From positions 1 to 58,323 of the forward strand of contig NZ_BATQ01000180.1 of assembly GCF_000739635.1 (NCBI RefSeq): DNA of 58,323 nt. Reading direction: 5' to 3'. The notes under the pieces were generated by a model that saw only the letters and a list, made by a program, of their open reading frames with translations, had not been told where the DNA came from and did no database searches. The stretch comes from Verrucomicrobium sp. BvORR034 (GTDB lineage Bacteria > Verrucomicrobiota > Verrucomicrobiia > Verrucomicrobiales > Verrucomicrobiaceae). The translations under genes were made by a program, and so were the position numbers. Shown here in pieces: positions 35,372 to 44,128 of this stretch. Numbering within the stretch: the first letter of the stretch is position 1; each line of letters opens with the position of its first letter.

Positions 35372-36856
35372 ATGAAGGCCTCACCTGCCACCTCGATTTC
35401 CCGGAGAGTGCCTCGCCCGAAGCGAGAGAAGCGCATCAACCACCTTACGCCCGCCATGGCCATGGAGCAGGGCAAAGGCTATGTGGTCCTGCCCAGTGAC
35501 GCCGTCTCTTCTCTCGACCCTTTCTCCTACAAGCTGCTGGCCGTACTGCTGAACCGCAGCAGTGATTTCCAGTGGAACCGGGGGTATCTCCGCCGCGCGG
35601 CCAAAATTTCTGACTACCGAGTACGGGACGCCCTGCTGGCGCTCAAGGCAACAGGTTACGTAAAGACGGAGCACCGTACGACCGATGGCGGCACCAAGAT
35701 GGCCGGGCAGAAGTGGTGGGTGACCGCCATCCCGTTCGTCTTTGCCAAAACAGCTGATTCCGAAGCCGTTTCCCGTGTTGTCGAAATCCGTCAAGACGGG
35801 GAGCATCACGACAAATGTATTGTATATCATAACGTAACCACACCCTTACCCTCTCCGTGCCGGAGAGGGGACCAGGAAAGCTTCTCACCGGGAGAAGAGT
35901 TGGAAACGATGCCGGAGGCAGCGGATCCGGTGGCCAGTACAACGGTACCGGATGACCGGGACGCTTTGACAGTGCTCCCGGTGGATCCCGATAACGCGAT
36001 GGAGACTCAGACGCCGGACAACCTTTGCGGCATTTCCCCGGTCATCTTCAATTCAATTGATTCAGATAACATTGACACTGAATTCCTTACAGCCCCCTCG
36101 AATTCGGACGTTTCACCTGTCATTTCCCACTCGTTGCCAGAGTCTCTGCGCCCCTCCCGAAACTGGGGCGACGATACTCGTGCTGCGTTCCAGTGGGTCC
36201 TCAACTCCCAGTTCGCGGAGGAATTCCGCAAGATCCTCGGCAACGGATTTGCCTGGGACATGGCCTCGGCCAGGATGTTTTACCGTCGGTTCCGAGCTGG
36301 AACCATCCGCCCCGTCGACATCTACACGATGCAGGGGATGGGCCTTTCCCAGATCCGTGAAGTGTGTGCGGTGGCGGCGACTTCCCTCACGATGCTGTGC
36401 CGTCGCTGGGAGTCGATCATCAACCGCTTCGCTGCGGACGAGAACAAGATGTGGCAGTATCACCACGACCTGGTCATGCGGACGATGTCCCGTGTGCATG
36501 GTACAGGTCTTTGGGAGGAGGTGGGAACCCATCAAGCTGAAGGTACGGACCTTCCAGTGGAGCCGAACGTGTTCATGCTGCATGCGTTTGATGGTGCTGA
36601 TCCGGAATGGACCTACCGCCAGCTGGAGCGCTGGCTCGATAATGATCCGGCTCGTTTGGCTGCGACGCTGTCGTGTGCGTGCCCTGCCCAGGCGGTGGTC
36701 CTCCTGGATCCGGCCTGCTCGCCGCCCGAGGTCATCCGCATGGCCCGCGGCATTGTTCTGCCAGACCTCATCAAGCTGTGCGCCTTGTCGGAAACCGTGG
36801 ACCGCAACACCTTTCAGTCGCTGGCCGAAGTGGTCCAGCAAATTGAAGCCCTTTGA
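35372..36856 (+). CDS. Winged-helix protein of the integrative element, possible replication protein
   Basis: About 494 residues from the ATG at 35372 (MKASPATSISRRVPRPKREK); a TTG at 35336 overlapping the previous stop is possible. The N-terminal domain (LPSDAVSSLDPFSYKLLAVL, YLRRAAKISDYRVRDALLAL, TGYVKTEHR) is a winged helix-turn-helix of the type in phage and plasmid replication initiators and DnaD-like proteins. An acidic, low-complexity linker follows, then a helical C-terminal domain (WDMASARMFYRRFRAGTIRP, YTMQGMGLSQIREVCAVAAT). No primase or helicase motif seen. Last gene of the element, 16 bases before a tRNA-like fragment. Confidence 0.6.
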   Translation: MKASPATSISRRVPRPKREKRINHLTPAMAMEQGKGYVVLPSDAVSSLDPFSYKLLAVLLNRSSDFQWNRGYLRRAAKISDYRVRDALLALKATGYVKTEHRTTDGGTKMAGQKWWVTAIPFVFAKTADSEAVSRVVEIRQDGEHHDKCIVYHNVTTPLPSPCRRGDQESFSPGEELETMPEAADPVASTTVPDDRDALTVLPVDPDNAMETQTPDNLCGISPVIFNSIDSDNIDTEFLTAPSNSDVSPVISHSLPESLRPSRNWGDDTRAAFQWVLNSQFAEEFRKILGNGFAWDMASARMFYRRFRAGTIRPVDIYTMQGMGLSQIREVCAVAATSLTMLCRRWESIINRFAADENKMWQYHHDLVMRTMSRVHGTGLWEEVGTHQAEGTDLPVEPNVFMLHAFDGADPEWTYRQLERWLDNDPARLAATLSCACPAQAVVLLDPACSPPEVIRMARGIVLPDLIKLCALSETVDRNTFQSLAEVVQQIEAL

Positions 36857-36871
36857 TACTTTGGAATGATC

Positions 36872-36896
36872 GGGGGTTCGATCCCCTCCCTGCTCA
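36872..36896 (+). other. tRNA 3'-end-like fragment (second candidate attachment remnant)
   Basis: T-stem GGGGG, loop TTCGATC, stem CCCTC, acceptor strand CCTGCTC, discriminator A; no encoded CCA. No 5' half upstream, where the element's last gene ends. It differs in sequence and orientation from the fragment at 33125-33152, so the two are not a matching attL/attR pair. Confidence 0.5.
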
Positions 36897-36959
36897 CTCC
36901 TATATTTCATGAGGCTCCGCGCATCTAAAGTCAAAACCTAGTCCGTGTTGCCCCCGAAA

Positions 36960-38132
36960 TCATGGACTCAGCACAACCTTCATGCAGCCATCCTGCTTGT
37001 CCCGGAACATCTTGTAGGCATCCGGTGCCTTCTCCAGCGGCAGACGGTGAGTGATCACAAAGGAGGGGTCGATCTCCCCATTTTCAATGCGGGAGAGCAA
37101 GGGGCGGAGATAGCGCTGGACGTGAGTCTGTCCCATCTTGAACGTCAGCCCCTTGTTCACTGCGGCCCCGAAGGGGATTTTGTCCAGCAGCCCTACATAG
37201 ACACCAGGGATGGAGATGGTGCCCGCCTTCCGACAGCATCGGATGGCCTGTCGAAGCACGTGAGGTCGGTCCGTGCCCAGCATGACTGCCGCTTTGGCCT
37301 TGTCGAGAATTGCATCGAAGCTGCCCGTACCATGCGCTTCGGTGCCCACGGCATCAACGCAGCGGTCCGGTCCCCGTCCGTCGGTCATGCTCATAAGACG
37401 TTCGTAAATGTCATCGTTGTCGAAATTGAGCGTTTCCGCCTTGCCGTGAGTCGCTGCCATCGCGAGTCGCTCAGGCACCCGGTCGATGGCAATCACGCGG
37501 CCCGCCCCCATGATCCAGCAACTCTGAATGACAAATTGACCGACTGGACCACAGCCCCAAACCGCAACGGTATCACCGGGCTCAATCTCTGCATTCTCCG
37601 CAGCCATGTAACCTGTGGGGAAGATGTCCGAGAGGAAGAGCACCTTGTCGTCCGGAAGGTCGGACTCAATCTTCACCGGCCCCACATCTGCATAGGGCAC
37701 ACGCAAGTACTCCGCCTGACCACCGGCAAAGCCCCCCAACATATGCGAATAGCCAAAGAGCCCCGCGGGAGATTGCCCCATTGCCTTGCGGGCGATTTCC
37801 GCATTGGGATTAGAGGTGTCGCAACAGGAGTAGAGGCCTTTGCTGCAGAAGAAGCAGCTCCCACAGGAGATGGTGAAAGGCACCACCACCCGATCGCCTG
37901 GACGAAGCTTCTTCACCGCGGCCCCCACCTCGACCACCACGCCCATGGGCTCATGCCCAAGGATGTCTCCAGCCTCCATGGTAGGCATGAAACCATCGAA
38001 CAAATGCAGATCTGAACCGCAAATGGCCGTGGCTGTTATCTTAATGATCGCGTCAGTAGGATCGATAATTTTTGGGTCTGGAACTGAATCCACCCGTACA
38101 TCCGACTTTCCATGCCAACAAAGTGCCTTCAT
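36960..38132 (-). CDS. Zinc-dependent alcohol dehydrogenase, glutathione-independent formaldehyde dehydrogenase-like
   Basis: 390 residues and full length. Medium-chain dehydrogenase: [20 protein letters not shown], catalytic zinc region [11 protein letters not shown] and [13 protein letters not shown], structural zinc cysteines [15 protein letters not shown], and Rossmann motif [15 protein letters not shown] with acidic IDRVPERL for NAD binding. The extra segments and length match the FdhA-like subgroup, which oxidises formaldehyde or other small alcohols and aldehydes without glutathione. Cytoplasmic. It stands alone at the border of the mobile element, convergent with its last gene. Confidence 0.9.
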   Translation of the reverse strand: MKALCWHGKSDVRVDSVPDPKIIDPTDAIIKITATAICGSDLHLFDGFMPTMEAGDILGHEPMGVVVEVGAAVKKLRPGDRVVVPFTISCGSCFFCSKGLYSCCDTSNPNAEIARKAMGQSPAGLFGYSHMLGGFAGGQAEYLRVPYADVGPVKIESDLPDDKVLFLSDIFPTGYMAAENAEIEPGDTVAVWGCGPVGQFVIQSCWIMGAGRVIAIDRVPERLAMAATHGKAETLNFDNDDIYERLMSMTDGRGPDRCVDAVGTEAHGTGSFDAILDKAKAAVMLGTDRPHVLRQAIRCCRKAGTISIPGVYVGLLDKIPFGAAVNKGLTFKMGQTHVQRYLRPLLSRIENGEIDPSFVITHRLPLEKAPDAYKMFRDKQDGCMKVVLSP

Positions 38133-38284
38133 ATCCTCGTGATCGCCGACGCTTCTCCAAGCGGCCCGAATTCATTGCCCGCCCGATAGGCACCTCATCC
38201 GGATAACTTACGGTCCAAACTCGTCCACCCCACGATACTCACGACAGAGGAGAATAGTCTCCTGACATTCAATCCCCAATTCAT

Positions 38285-38785
38285 ATGGAGACCATTACGA
38301 GAAACATCGAGATAGGCCGATCCCTGCGCACCGTGTACAATCAGTGGACCCAGTTCGAAGACTTCCCCCACTTCATGGAGGGCGTGAAGTCGGTGCGGCA
38401 GATCAATGACAAGCTGTTGCAGTGGGAAGCGGAGATTGCCGGCAAGACCAAAATCTGGGAGGCAGAAATCTACGAACAAGTGCCGGATCAGGTAATTGCC
38501 TGGCGCAGCACCAGCGGTACGGAGAACAGCGGAGAAGTCAGGTTCGAGGCAGTAAATCCCGGGCGTACACGGGTGGCTCTGACTCTCAACTACGATCCCG
38601 AAGGTTTCGTTGAAAACCTCGGTGACTTCCTCGGGCTCGTCTCCGCAAGGATCTCCGGCGATCTGAAACGTTTCGAATCCTACATCGAGGGCAAAAGTCC
38701 GCCCCCAGAAGGCTGGCGGGGCGAGATCGACGACGGTCAGGTTCAATCGCAGACGTCGCCCACTGTGCACCCCTCCGGCCCCTAG
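38285..38785 (+). CDS. SRPBCC (polyketide cyclase/dehydrase-like) protein
   Basis: 166 residues. METITRNIEIGRSLRTVYNQ and the FEDFPHFMEGVKSVRQIND pattern is the standard opening of SRPBCC/START-like 'cyclase/dehydrase' proteins; WRSTSGTENSGEVRFEAV and TLNYDPEGFVENLGDFLG complete the helix-grip fold. These often accompany stress genes such as GlsB/YeaQ and DUF892 proteins, and the ligand is unknown. A Pro-rich tail follows residue 140. Read divergently from the ADH gene, with about 150 bases between the two starts. Confidence 0.85.
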   Translation: METITRNIEIGRSLRTVYNQWTQFEDFPHFMEGVKSVRQINDKLLQWEAEIAGKTKIWEAEIYEQVPDQVIAWRSTSGTENSGEVRFEAVNPGRTRVALTLNYDPEGFVENLGDFLGLVSARISGDLKRFESYIEGKSPPPEGWRGEIDDGQVQSQTSPTVHPSGP

Positions 38786-38821
38786 CTGCGATAGGGATGG
38801 CTTTGCCCCTATTCGCGGCAT

Positions 38822-39220
38822 TCAGGACTCCTCCGGGTGTCGGAGTAGGGCCGCTCGCACCACCTTATCCAACTCCCGTAGATCAAACGGCTTTCTCAAG
38901 TGCTTCGCAAAGCCGGCTGCAGAGGCGTCTGCTTCATCCTGTTTCGTCGCGGCAGCACTCATGGCCACAGCGTACACCGGAGCCTGTGCCTCAGCCATCT
39001 CTCTCAAAAGATCCCACCCGTGACCATCTGGCAGGTTCCTGTCACAAATAAGAACATCCCAGCGACACTTTTCAAGGTTGGTTCGAGCATCCTGCAGATC
39101 ACATGCGACGGCTACCCTGTGCCCCATCCTGTTAAGATATCGATCGAGCACGCCCCGAATGTCAGCATGATCTTCCACCAGTAAAATCTGGAGGCGCCTC
39201 GATGGAAAATGTTCATCCAT
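38822..39220 (-). CDS. Single-domain response regulator (CheY-like)
   Basis: 132 residues, receiver domain only: ILLVEDHADIRGVL supplies the acidic pair (E16, D17), WDVLICDRNLPDGHG the phospho-acceptor (D60), AVAMSAA the Thr/Ser switch position, and HLRKPFDLREL the conserved Lys. There is no output domain, so it probably signals by protein contact or within a phosphorelay. No histidine kinase is adjacent. Confidence 0.88.
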   Translation of the reverse strand: MDEHFPSRRLQILLVEDHADIRGVLDRYLNRMGHRVAVACDLQDARTNLEKCRWDVLICDRNLPDGHGWDLLREMAEAQAPVYAVAMSAAATKQDEADASAAGFAKHLRKPFDLRELDKVVRAALLRHPEES

Positions 39221-39431
39221 GTGTTGAGACTAGATTGCTCACGTATCCGGACAATTCCCCCAATTGAGGGCCCGTAGGAGCAATCCTTCGGCCGGTTGCG
39301 AAGAAGCCCTCTTCCTCCAACCGCAACAATCGGTGCCTCTTGTACCAGACATCATGCCTTCCATGGACGAGTTTGAAATCTATATTCCGCTTCCGAAGGT
39401 CGATGGCACCGCAGTCCCCTCGATCATCCCA

Positions 39432-40412
39432 CTACAGAAAGGCGGGGAGTACCTTTTCCCCAAACACATCGATAAACTCCTCCTGGTTCCTGCCAATGTT
39501 GTGTAGCACGATCTTGGTGAATCCAGCATCGATGTCATTCTGAACCCACTCCCTGTGTTGCTCCAGGCTGTCTGAAATCCGGATCATATCGTCCATGTCC
39601 TCAGGACGCACATGTTTGCCGATGGCGTCGAATTCCGCTGGGGTGCGAAGTTCTGCCAGGACATTGTTCTGAAATGCCACACTCCGCCATTGCTGATGGG
39701 CATTAAGACGCGCCTCCTGCTTCGTCGGCGCATAGGAAAGGCCGCTTTTGAGGTAAAGGGGTTTGCCTGCGCCACCTCCTCGATGAAAGGCCTCGACCAT
39801 CTTCCGCAATTCCTCGGGGGGCTTAGAGACCGTAATGAGTCCATCGGCCCACGAGCCCATCCATTCAGCAGTGGCTTCGGTGATGGCGGCCCCGATGAGA
39901 AGTGGCGTCTGCCGCGGCAGCGTATAGAGCTTCGCCTCTTCCACCGTAACCAAGCCTCGATGCGTGACCGTATCGCCCGCCCAAAGAGCGCGAATGATGT
40001 CCGCGCATTCCTTTAGCCTTGCATTGCGGATGTCTTTTAGGGGCCACGGCTGCCCGGTGATCTTTTCATTAAGAGCCTCTCCGCTGCCTATCGCCAGCCA
40101 ATAGCGCCCTTCGTACATCTCAGAAAGCGTCGCGGCGGCTTGGGCGACAACAGCGGGATGATATCGATAGCCGGGGCAACAGATCATCGCACCGGGCAGA
40201 GAAGTCGCCTGCAACGCAGCTCCCATCCAAGCCCAGGAGAAACCGGCCTGCCCCTGAGCCTCGCTCCAAGGATGAAAATGGTCCGAACTGAAGAACCCGT
40301 TGAATCCTGCCTTCTCCGCCTTCTGCACCCACCTCAGAAGCGCGCTGGGGGCAAATTGCTCATGCGAAGCATGATAACTGATCTCCAGGTCGCTCTGAGG
40401 GGTGGTGCTCAC
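39432..40412 (-). CDS. Non-F420 flavin oxidoreductase, luciferase-like monooxygenase family
   Basis: 326 residues. Luciferase-like TIM barrel: ISYHASHEQFAPSALLRWVQ, GFNGFFSSDHFHPWSEAQGQ, AVVAQAAATLSEMYEGRYWL and AIGSGEALNEKITGQPWP, with WADGLITVSKPPEEL later. The pattern resembles TIGR03885 ('probable non-F420 flavinoid oxidoreductase', from memory), which likely uses FMN. The substrate is unknown. It ends the minus-strand series that also includes the DUF892 gene, 14 bases or so away. Confidence 0.85.
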   Translation of the reverse strand: MSTTPQSDLEISYHASHEQFAPSALLRWVQKAEKAGFNGFFSSDHFHPWSEAQGQAGFSWAWMGAALQATSLPGAMICCPGYRYHPAVVAQAAATLSEMYEGRYWLAIGSGEALNEKITGQPWPLKDIRNARLKECADIIRALWAGDTVTHRGLVTVEEAKLYTLPRQTPLLIGAAITEATAEWMGSWADGLITVSKPPEELRKMVEAFHRGGGAGKPLYLKSGLSYAPTKQEARLNAHQQWRSVAFQNNVLAELRTPAEFDAIGKHVRPEDMDDMIRISDSLEQHREWVQNDIDAGFTKIVLHNIGRNQEEFIDVFGEKVLPAFL

Positions 40413-40426
40413 ACGTGCGGATCGGA

Positions 40427-40918
40427 TCAGGCAGCTGCGGACACGTTGATTTCCGACAAGGCAAGATCCGTCAGTTTCTTGTCGGTCGCGCCTTCTTCAT
40501 CCAGCGTTTTCTGTAGGATCTTCTGTCCTTCTTTATCGCCAATGATTTCTGCCAGCGACCGGGCCGTGCCGTACCCTGCGATTTCGTAGTGCTCCACCTT
40601 CTGAGCAGCCCCGATGAGTCCGACATCCAGGATCTCTGGATCGGCTTCCTCTTCAATCAGCTCCTTGCCTTCCTCAATGAGACCCTCCATGGCTTTGCAC
40701 TTTGGTCCCCGGGTAGTTTGTTTGTGACTGGCCAGGAGCTTCTCCAGACGCACGGCATGCTCCCGAGTTTCCTCCAGGTGAAGTTCGAATCCGGCGCGCA
40801 GCTTTTCATTGGTCGACGCCTTGGCCATTTTGGGCAGGGCCTTGATCAGCTGCTGCTCCGCGCTGTAGAGGTCCTTTAACTGGTGAATATAGAGATCTGT
40901 AAGGGTTTCTAGTTTCAT
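40427..40918 (-). CDS. DUF892 ferritin-like protein (YciE/YciF family)
   Basis: About 163 residues from the ATG at 40918 (MKLETLTDLYIHQLKDLYSA); the frame is open to 40966. The family signature is clear: DLYSAEQQLIKALPKMAKAS, LEETREHAVRLEKLL, AMEGLIEEGKELIEE and VEHYEIAGYGTARSLAE. The Glu and His residues that bind the di-metal centre in this ferritin-like fold (E in SAEQQ, E..EH, E/H in QKVEHYE) are present. A stress-induced cytoplasmic protein, common in general-stress clusters. Confidence 0.92.
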   Translation of the reverse strand: MKLETLTDLYIHQLKDLYSAEQQLIKALPKMAKASTNEKLRAGFELHLEETREHAVRLEKLLASHKQTTRGPKCKAMEGLIEEGKELIEEEADPEILDVGLIGAAQKVEHYEIAGYGTARSLAEIIGDKEGQKILQKTLDEEGATDKKLTDLALSEINVSAAA

Positions 40919-40981
40919 ACGTGGCAGATTCGGAGTCACTTCATTTGCCGGACGTAGATTATCCAAGGCAGTTACGCCCGG

Positions 40982-42811
40982 TCACATCTGCCAGCGGTCC
41001 CGCCATTTCGCGGCACCTGTTTCCGGCACGGTACGGCGACGTGGGGAGCGGTGCTCCCGCTTGGCGTCATCAAGGTTGTCCGAATTCAGTACGACGTATT
41101 TGTAGGCAAGGGGCCTCCCACAGGACTCCTCAAAAGCAATCTCGCCGAACCATGTGTTGTTGTTGACGCATTCAAGGTACTGAATGTGCTGCAAGTCCCA
41201 CTCCCCTAATTCAGAACAGTCTCCCACGATGCCCACCCGGTCTCCAGGCTTCGTGAGGATACCGTCTACCTGGACATTGACCATCACGCGGGCTTTGAAC
41301 GGCTTGCCCCTTATTGTGAAGACCAGCGCTTCCAGACTGTTCACGTGAAGCTTTGCGCGTCCCCCGTCCACCACCAGCTTCTTCCCCGTGAGGATACATT
41401 CATACGAGCCGTCAGGCATCTCCAGATCGTGCAGGAAAAGATCGCGAGCCACTCCACGATTGAGGACTACCATGCACCTGGAATCGCGGTAACGACGAAG
41501 GAACACGTACACATCCCTTTCGACGAGTTTCGGCCATACACCTCCCCATTGCACCGCAGAGTTGGACTTGCGTTCTGCACCGAGTATCCGGGTGATGCGA
41601 CGTGCCTCCGTGTCCTCCCAGTCTTTCATCATGGGTCGATTGTACGGGTCACCACCCCCCTCCAAGTTCGAGTAGAGATATTGCTCGCATCCGTAGTACA
41701 AGCAGGGAATGCCTCTCACCGTCAGCAGGAGCACAAGCGCCAGATGGAGCCACTCTCGTTCAGGATTCAAGGACTGGAACCTGGGCATGTCATGATTCTC
41801 GATGAAAGTGACCAGCTCCGTGGCGCTGCGGTAGCGTTCATCCATGCCCAGTATCTCCTGCACCAGGTGAAAACCCTCTTCATTGCGCTCTCCCAAACAG
41901 TCTCGAATCGCGTGGCACAGGGCGAAATCCAGCAGGCACATTCCATCCTCGTTGGCATACTCCATGGCCCTCGCATTGTCCGGATGGCTGTCAATCCACT
42001 CACCAAACACGAAGACATCGGGCTTGAACGTGTGCATGTCGGTGACGAACTCCTGCCAGAACCACAGCGGCATGTGTTTGACAGTATCGATCCTCAGCGC
42101 ATCCACTCCGCGGCTGAGCCATAGTTTGATCGCCTCCTTGATGTAGCGGCGATACCGGATGTTGTTCTCGTTGAAGGTCGCCAGCCCCGCGACATCTTTG
42201 TTTTGAATCTGCCATTCGTCCTGCCAGTCCGTCACATCCCCATAGTGATGGTACCAATGATCCACGTCATTTTCGTGATCGGCAACAAGCCTGCCGTCAT
42301 CATATAGCTTGCCTTTCCCTTCCGTCGTTGATGGAGAACTGTGATTGCAGACGATGTCGAGCACGAACTTCATCCCTCTTTCGTGCAGTTCTGCCAGCAG
42401 GCGGTCAAAAAGGGTGTGTTTGCATTGGAAGAGGGAGCATTCGTCGGGATCATTGAGCCAGCGGGCATTGATGCGTTTAAAGTCACGGGTCCAATAACCG
42501 TGAATGGGCGCGCGGAGCTTCCCGCACTCCAAGGCTTCCACCTGCTCAAAGAGCGGGGTGAGCCAGATGGCCGTCACGCCCGTTTTCTGAAGGTAGTCCA
42601 GCTTGTCGAGCACCCCCTGAAGATCCCCACCCCAATACTTGTCCCAGTCTTGGTGGGAGGGATCGTTGAGCTCGTGATTACCAGCTAAATTACTGGGATT
42701 CCCGTCGTAGAAGCGGTCAACGACGATGAAATAAATCACCTCCCCACGAAAATCAATTTCCTCCGGGGTGAGTGGCGTTAGCTGCGCTGCGTCAAGTTCC
42801 GGCGTGTTCAT
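40982..42811 (-). CDS. Alpha-amylase family (GH13) enzyme with C-terminal CBM20 starch-binding domain
   Basis: 609 residues with no signal peptide, so probably cytoplasmic. GH13 barrel: IYFIVVDRFYDGNPSN, YLQKTGVTAIWLTPLFEQ, KFVLDIVCNHSSP; nucleophile Asp in GVDALRIDTVKHM (about 241); acid/base Glu in VFVFGEWIDS (about 270); transition-state Asp in FIENHDMPRF (about 340). The C-terminal 110 residues (VNVQVDGILTKPGDRVGIVG, LGEWDLQHI) are a CBM20-like domain. Layout resembles cyclomaltodextrin glucanotransferases and maltogenic amylases, but specificity cannot be read. In this stress cluster it may mobilise glycogen. Confidence 0.9.
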   Translation of the reverse strand: MNTPELDAAQLTPLTPEEIDFRGEVIYFIVVDRFYDGNPSNLAGNHELNDPSHQDWDKYWGGDLQGVLDKLDYLQKTGVTAIWLTPLFEQVEALECGKLRAPIHGYWTRDFKRINARWLNDPDECSLFQCKHTLFDRLLAELHERGMKFVLDIVCNHSSPSTTEGKGKLYDDGRLVADHENDVDHWYHHYGDVTDWQDEWQIQNKDVAGLATFNENNIRYRRYIKEAIKLWLSRGVDALRIDTVKHMPLWFWQEFVTDMHTFKPDVFVFGEWIDSHPDNARAMEYANEDGMCLLDFALCHAIRDCLGERNEEGFHLVQEILGMDERYRSATELVTFIENHDMPRFQSLNPEREWLHLALVLLLTVRGIPCLYYGCEQYLYSNLEGGGDPYNRPMMKDWEDTEARRITRILGAERKSNSAVQWGGVWPKLVERDVYVFLRRYRDSRCMVVLNRGVARDLFLHDLEMPDGSYECILTGKKLVVDGGRAKLHVNSLEALVFTIRGKPFKARVMVNVQVDGILTKPGDRVGIVGDCSELGEWDLQHIQYLECVNNNTWFGEIAFEESCGRPLAYKYVVLNSDNLDDAKREHRSPRRRTVPETGAAKWRDRWQM

Positions 42812-42906
42812 AATAAGAGTTTACCTTCGCGTGGTCCCCAATGGGGCAGGCCCTTTCCCGTCAGAAGCCTGCGTGTTCTGATCGCATCCACCAGAGACCT
42901 TGGCCC

Positions 42907-43572
42907 TCACTCCCCGGTGTCCGAGTGCGGCGCATCCACCGGCTTGGACTCGGGAGAACCACGTTGCCTCAGATAGATGCTCAGGCAGACCATGCTGAGG
43001 ATGGCGAGGAACTCGCTTTGCCAGTTCTGGAAGGATTCAAACCAAAACCTGCTGCTGCGCAGATACTCCGCCACCCGCATCTCAGGCTCCCCATGCTGCC
43101 TGAGTTCCTCATTGTAGTTCGCGCACCCGCTTACCGCGTGCAGGGCGAAGCAAAACAGGAACAGCACCACGAATGCGAGCGTAAGGGAGTGCTCATACAC
43201 TTTCAGGATCCATCCGCCCTGCCGCACCGGCCAGGGCGCATTGGCCTTGTGTTTGGAAAGCCGGGGATCCCGATCCACTTCCTCCACCCTGTCTGGGTCC
43301 TTGGACTCAGAAGACCCCTTTTGAAACAGGAAGACGGTGACAAACACATAGACGGCCATTTGCAGGAATTCGGACTCCCAGTTTTCCGATGTAGCCTCCA
43401 GAAAATGAGATCCCGTCAAATACTCACCCATCGATTCGGCGCTCTCTCCATGACGAACTTTGTCTTTGTTTGACTCGCGGTAACCCGTCAACACCTGACC
43501 TGCAGCCAAGGTCGCGGCGAAGAGCAGGAACAGAGCAAGCGACAGACCGTTGTCCTTGAGAAAGCGCTTCAT
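42907..43572 (-). CDS. DUF6766 family membrane protein
   Basis: About 221 residues from the ATG at 43572 (MKRFLKDNGLSLALFLLF); the frame is open to 43659. Four membrane helices in two similar halves: helix, HGE..S.GEYLTGSHFLEAT, ENWESEFLQMAVYVFVTVF, linker, helix, HGEPEMRVAEYLRSSRFWFE, QNWQSEFLAILSMVCLS. Each half ends in QKGSSESK or QRGSPESK, so the protein is an internal duplication, as in DUF6766 proteins. Function unknown. Confidence 0.8.
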   Translation of the reverse strand: MKRFLKDNGLSLALFLLFAATLAAGQVLTGYRESNKDKVRHGESAESMGEYLTGSHFLEATSENWESEFLQMAVYVFVTVFLFQKGSSESKDPDRVEEVDRDPRLSKHKANAPWPVRQGGWILKVYEHSLTLAFVVLFLFCFALHAVSGCANYNEELRQHGEPEMRVAEYLRSSRFWFESFQNWQSEFLAILSMVCLSIYLRQRGSPESKPVDAPHSDTGE

Positions 43573-43712
43573 GCCAGCAGTTCGCCCAAAGTAGTCACAG
43601 CGGCTGCAACCATTCTTCGGAAGCAGCAGCCTGTTAGCTGAACTCCCTGATTGAGGCATCGTGGAGCACTACGGTCCACCCTCTGAGCAGCATTTCGCGA
43701 TCCTGGTGTGAT

Positions 43713-44090
43713 ATGACTGCGGCTCCAGCCGTCTCAGAAACCATTTCGCCCCATCCCATCACCATGCCTGACGTAGGACTCTTCACCGCCACGGAACCTG
43801 TTTCGAGCGACACTCCCGTGATCATCAAGTTCAGTGTCGAAGTCGGGGGGCTCCCCGTCTATCAGGAGAGCTACGATGTAGACACCCTTCGCGAGGAGGA
43901 CAAGGCCGACCCCGACAAGAGCGCCGCTCTCTGGCTCCGCAGGTTGCGATGCGTGCTGGAGTCCCGAGACCGTCCCGGCTTCAGTGCCGCACTGACAAGC
44001 TGTCTCGCCACAGGCATGTGCGGGGATCATGGCCAGAGCCCCGGTCAAAAAGTGATCGACCCTCTGGGCATTCCCACGGAAGATTCCTAG
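43713..44090 (+). CDS. Hypothetical protein
   Basis: 125 residues, or about 108 from the ATG at 43764 (MPDVGLFTATEPVS). Not recognised. It looks real: VIIKFSVEVGGLPVYQESYD is a plausible beta hairpin, followed by a helix DPDKSAALWLRRLRCVLES. Ends 38 bases before the cytochrome gene on the same strand. An antisense ORF of similar length exists but looks less protein-like. Confidence 0.5.
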   Translation: MTAAPAVSETISPHPITMPDVGLFTATEPVSSDTPVIIKFSVEVGGLPVYQESYDVDTLREEDKADPDKSAALWLRRLRCVLESRDRPGFSAALTSCLATGMCGDHGQSPGQKVIDPLGIPTEDS

Positions 44091-44128
44091 AACCCATCTG
44101 CATAAAATAACCTACATCTTGAAAGCTC

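Noticed and set aside
36860-36900. Transfer-messenger RNA (ssrA) 3' end
   Set aside because: The TTTGGA...GGGTTCGA resemblance is suggestive, but the acceptor strand CCTGCTC does not fit the usual tmRNA end and no tag-coding region lies upstream.
36945-38015. 356-residue plus-strand ORF antisense to the alcohol dehydrogenase
   Set aside because: The minus strand encodes a full zinc dehydrogenase with all metal ligands; the plus frame has no family pattern.
41345-42124. 259-residue plus-strand ORF inside the amylase gene
   Set aside because: Antisense shadow; the GH13 catalytic residues are on the minus strand.
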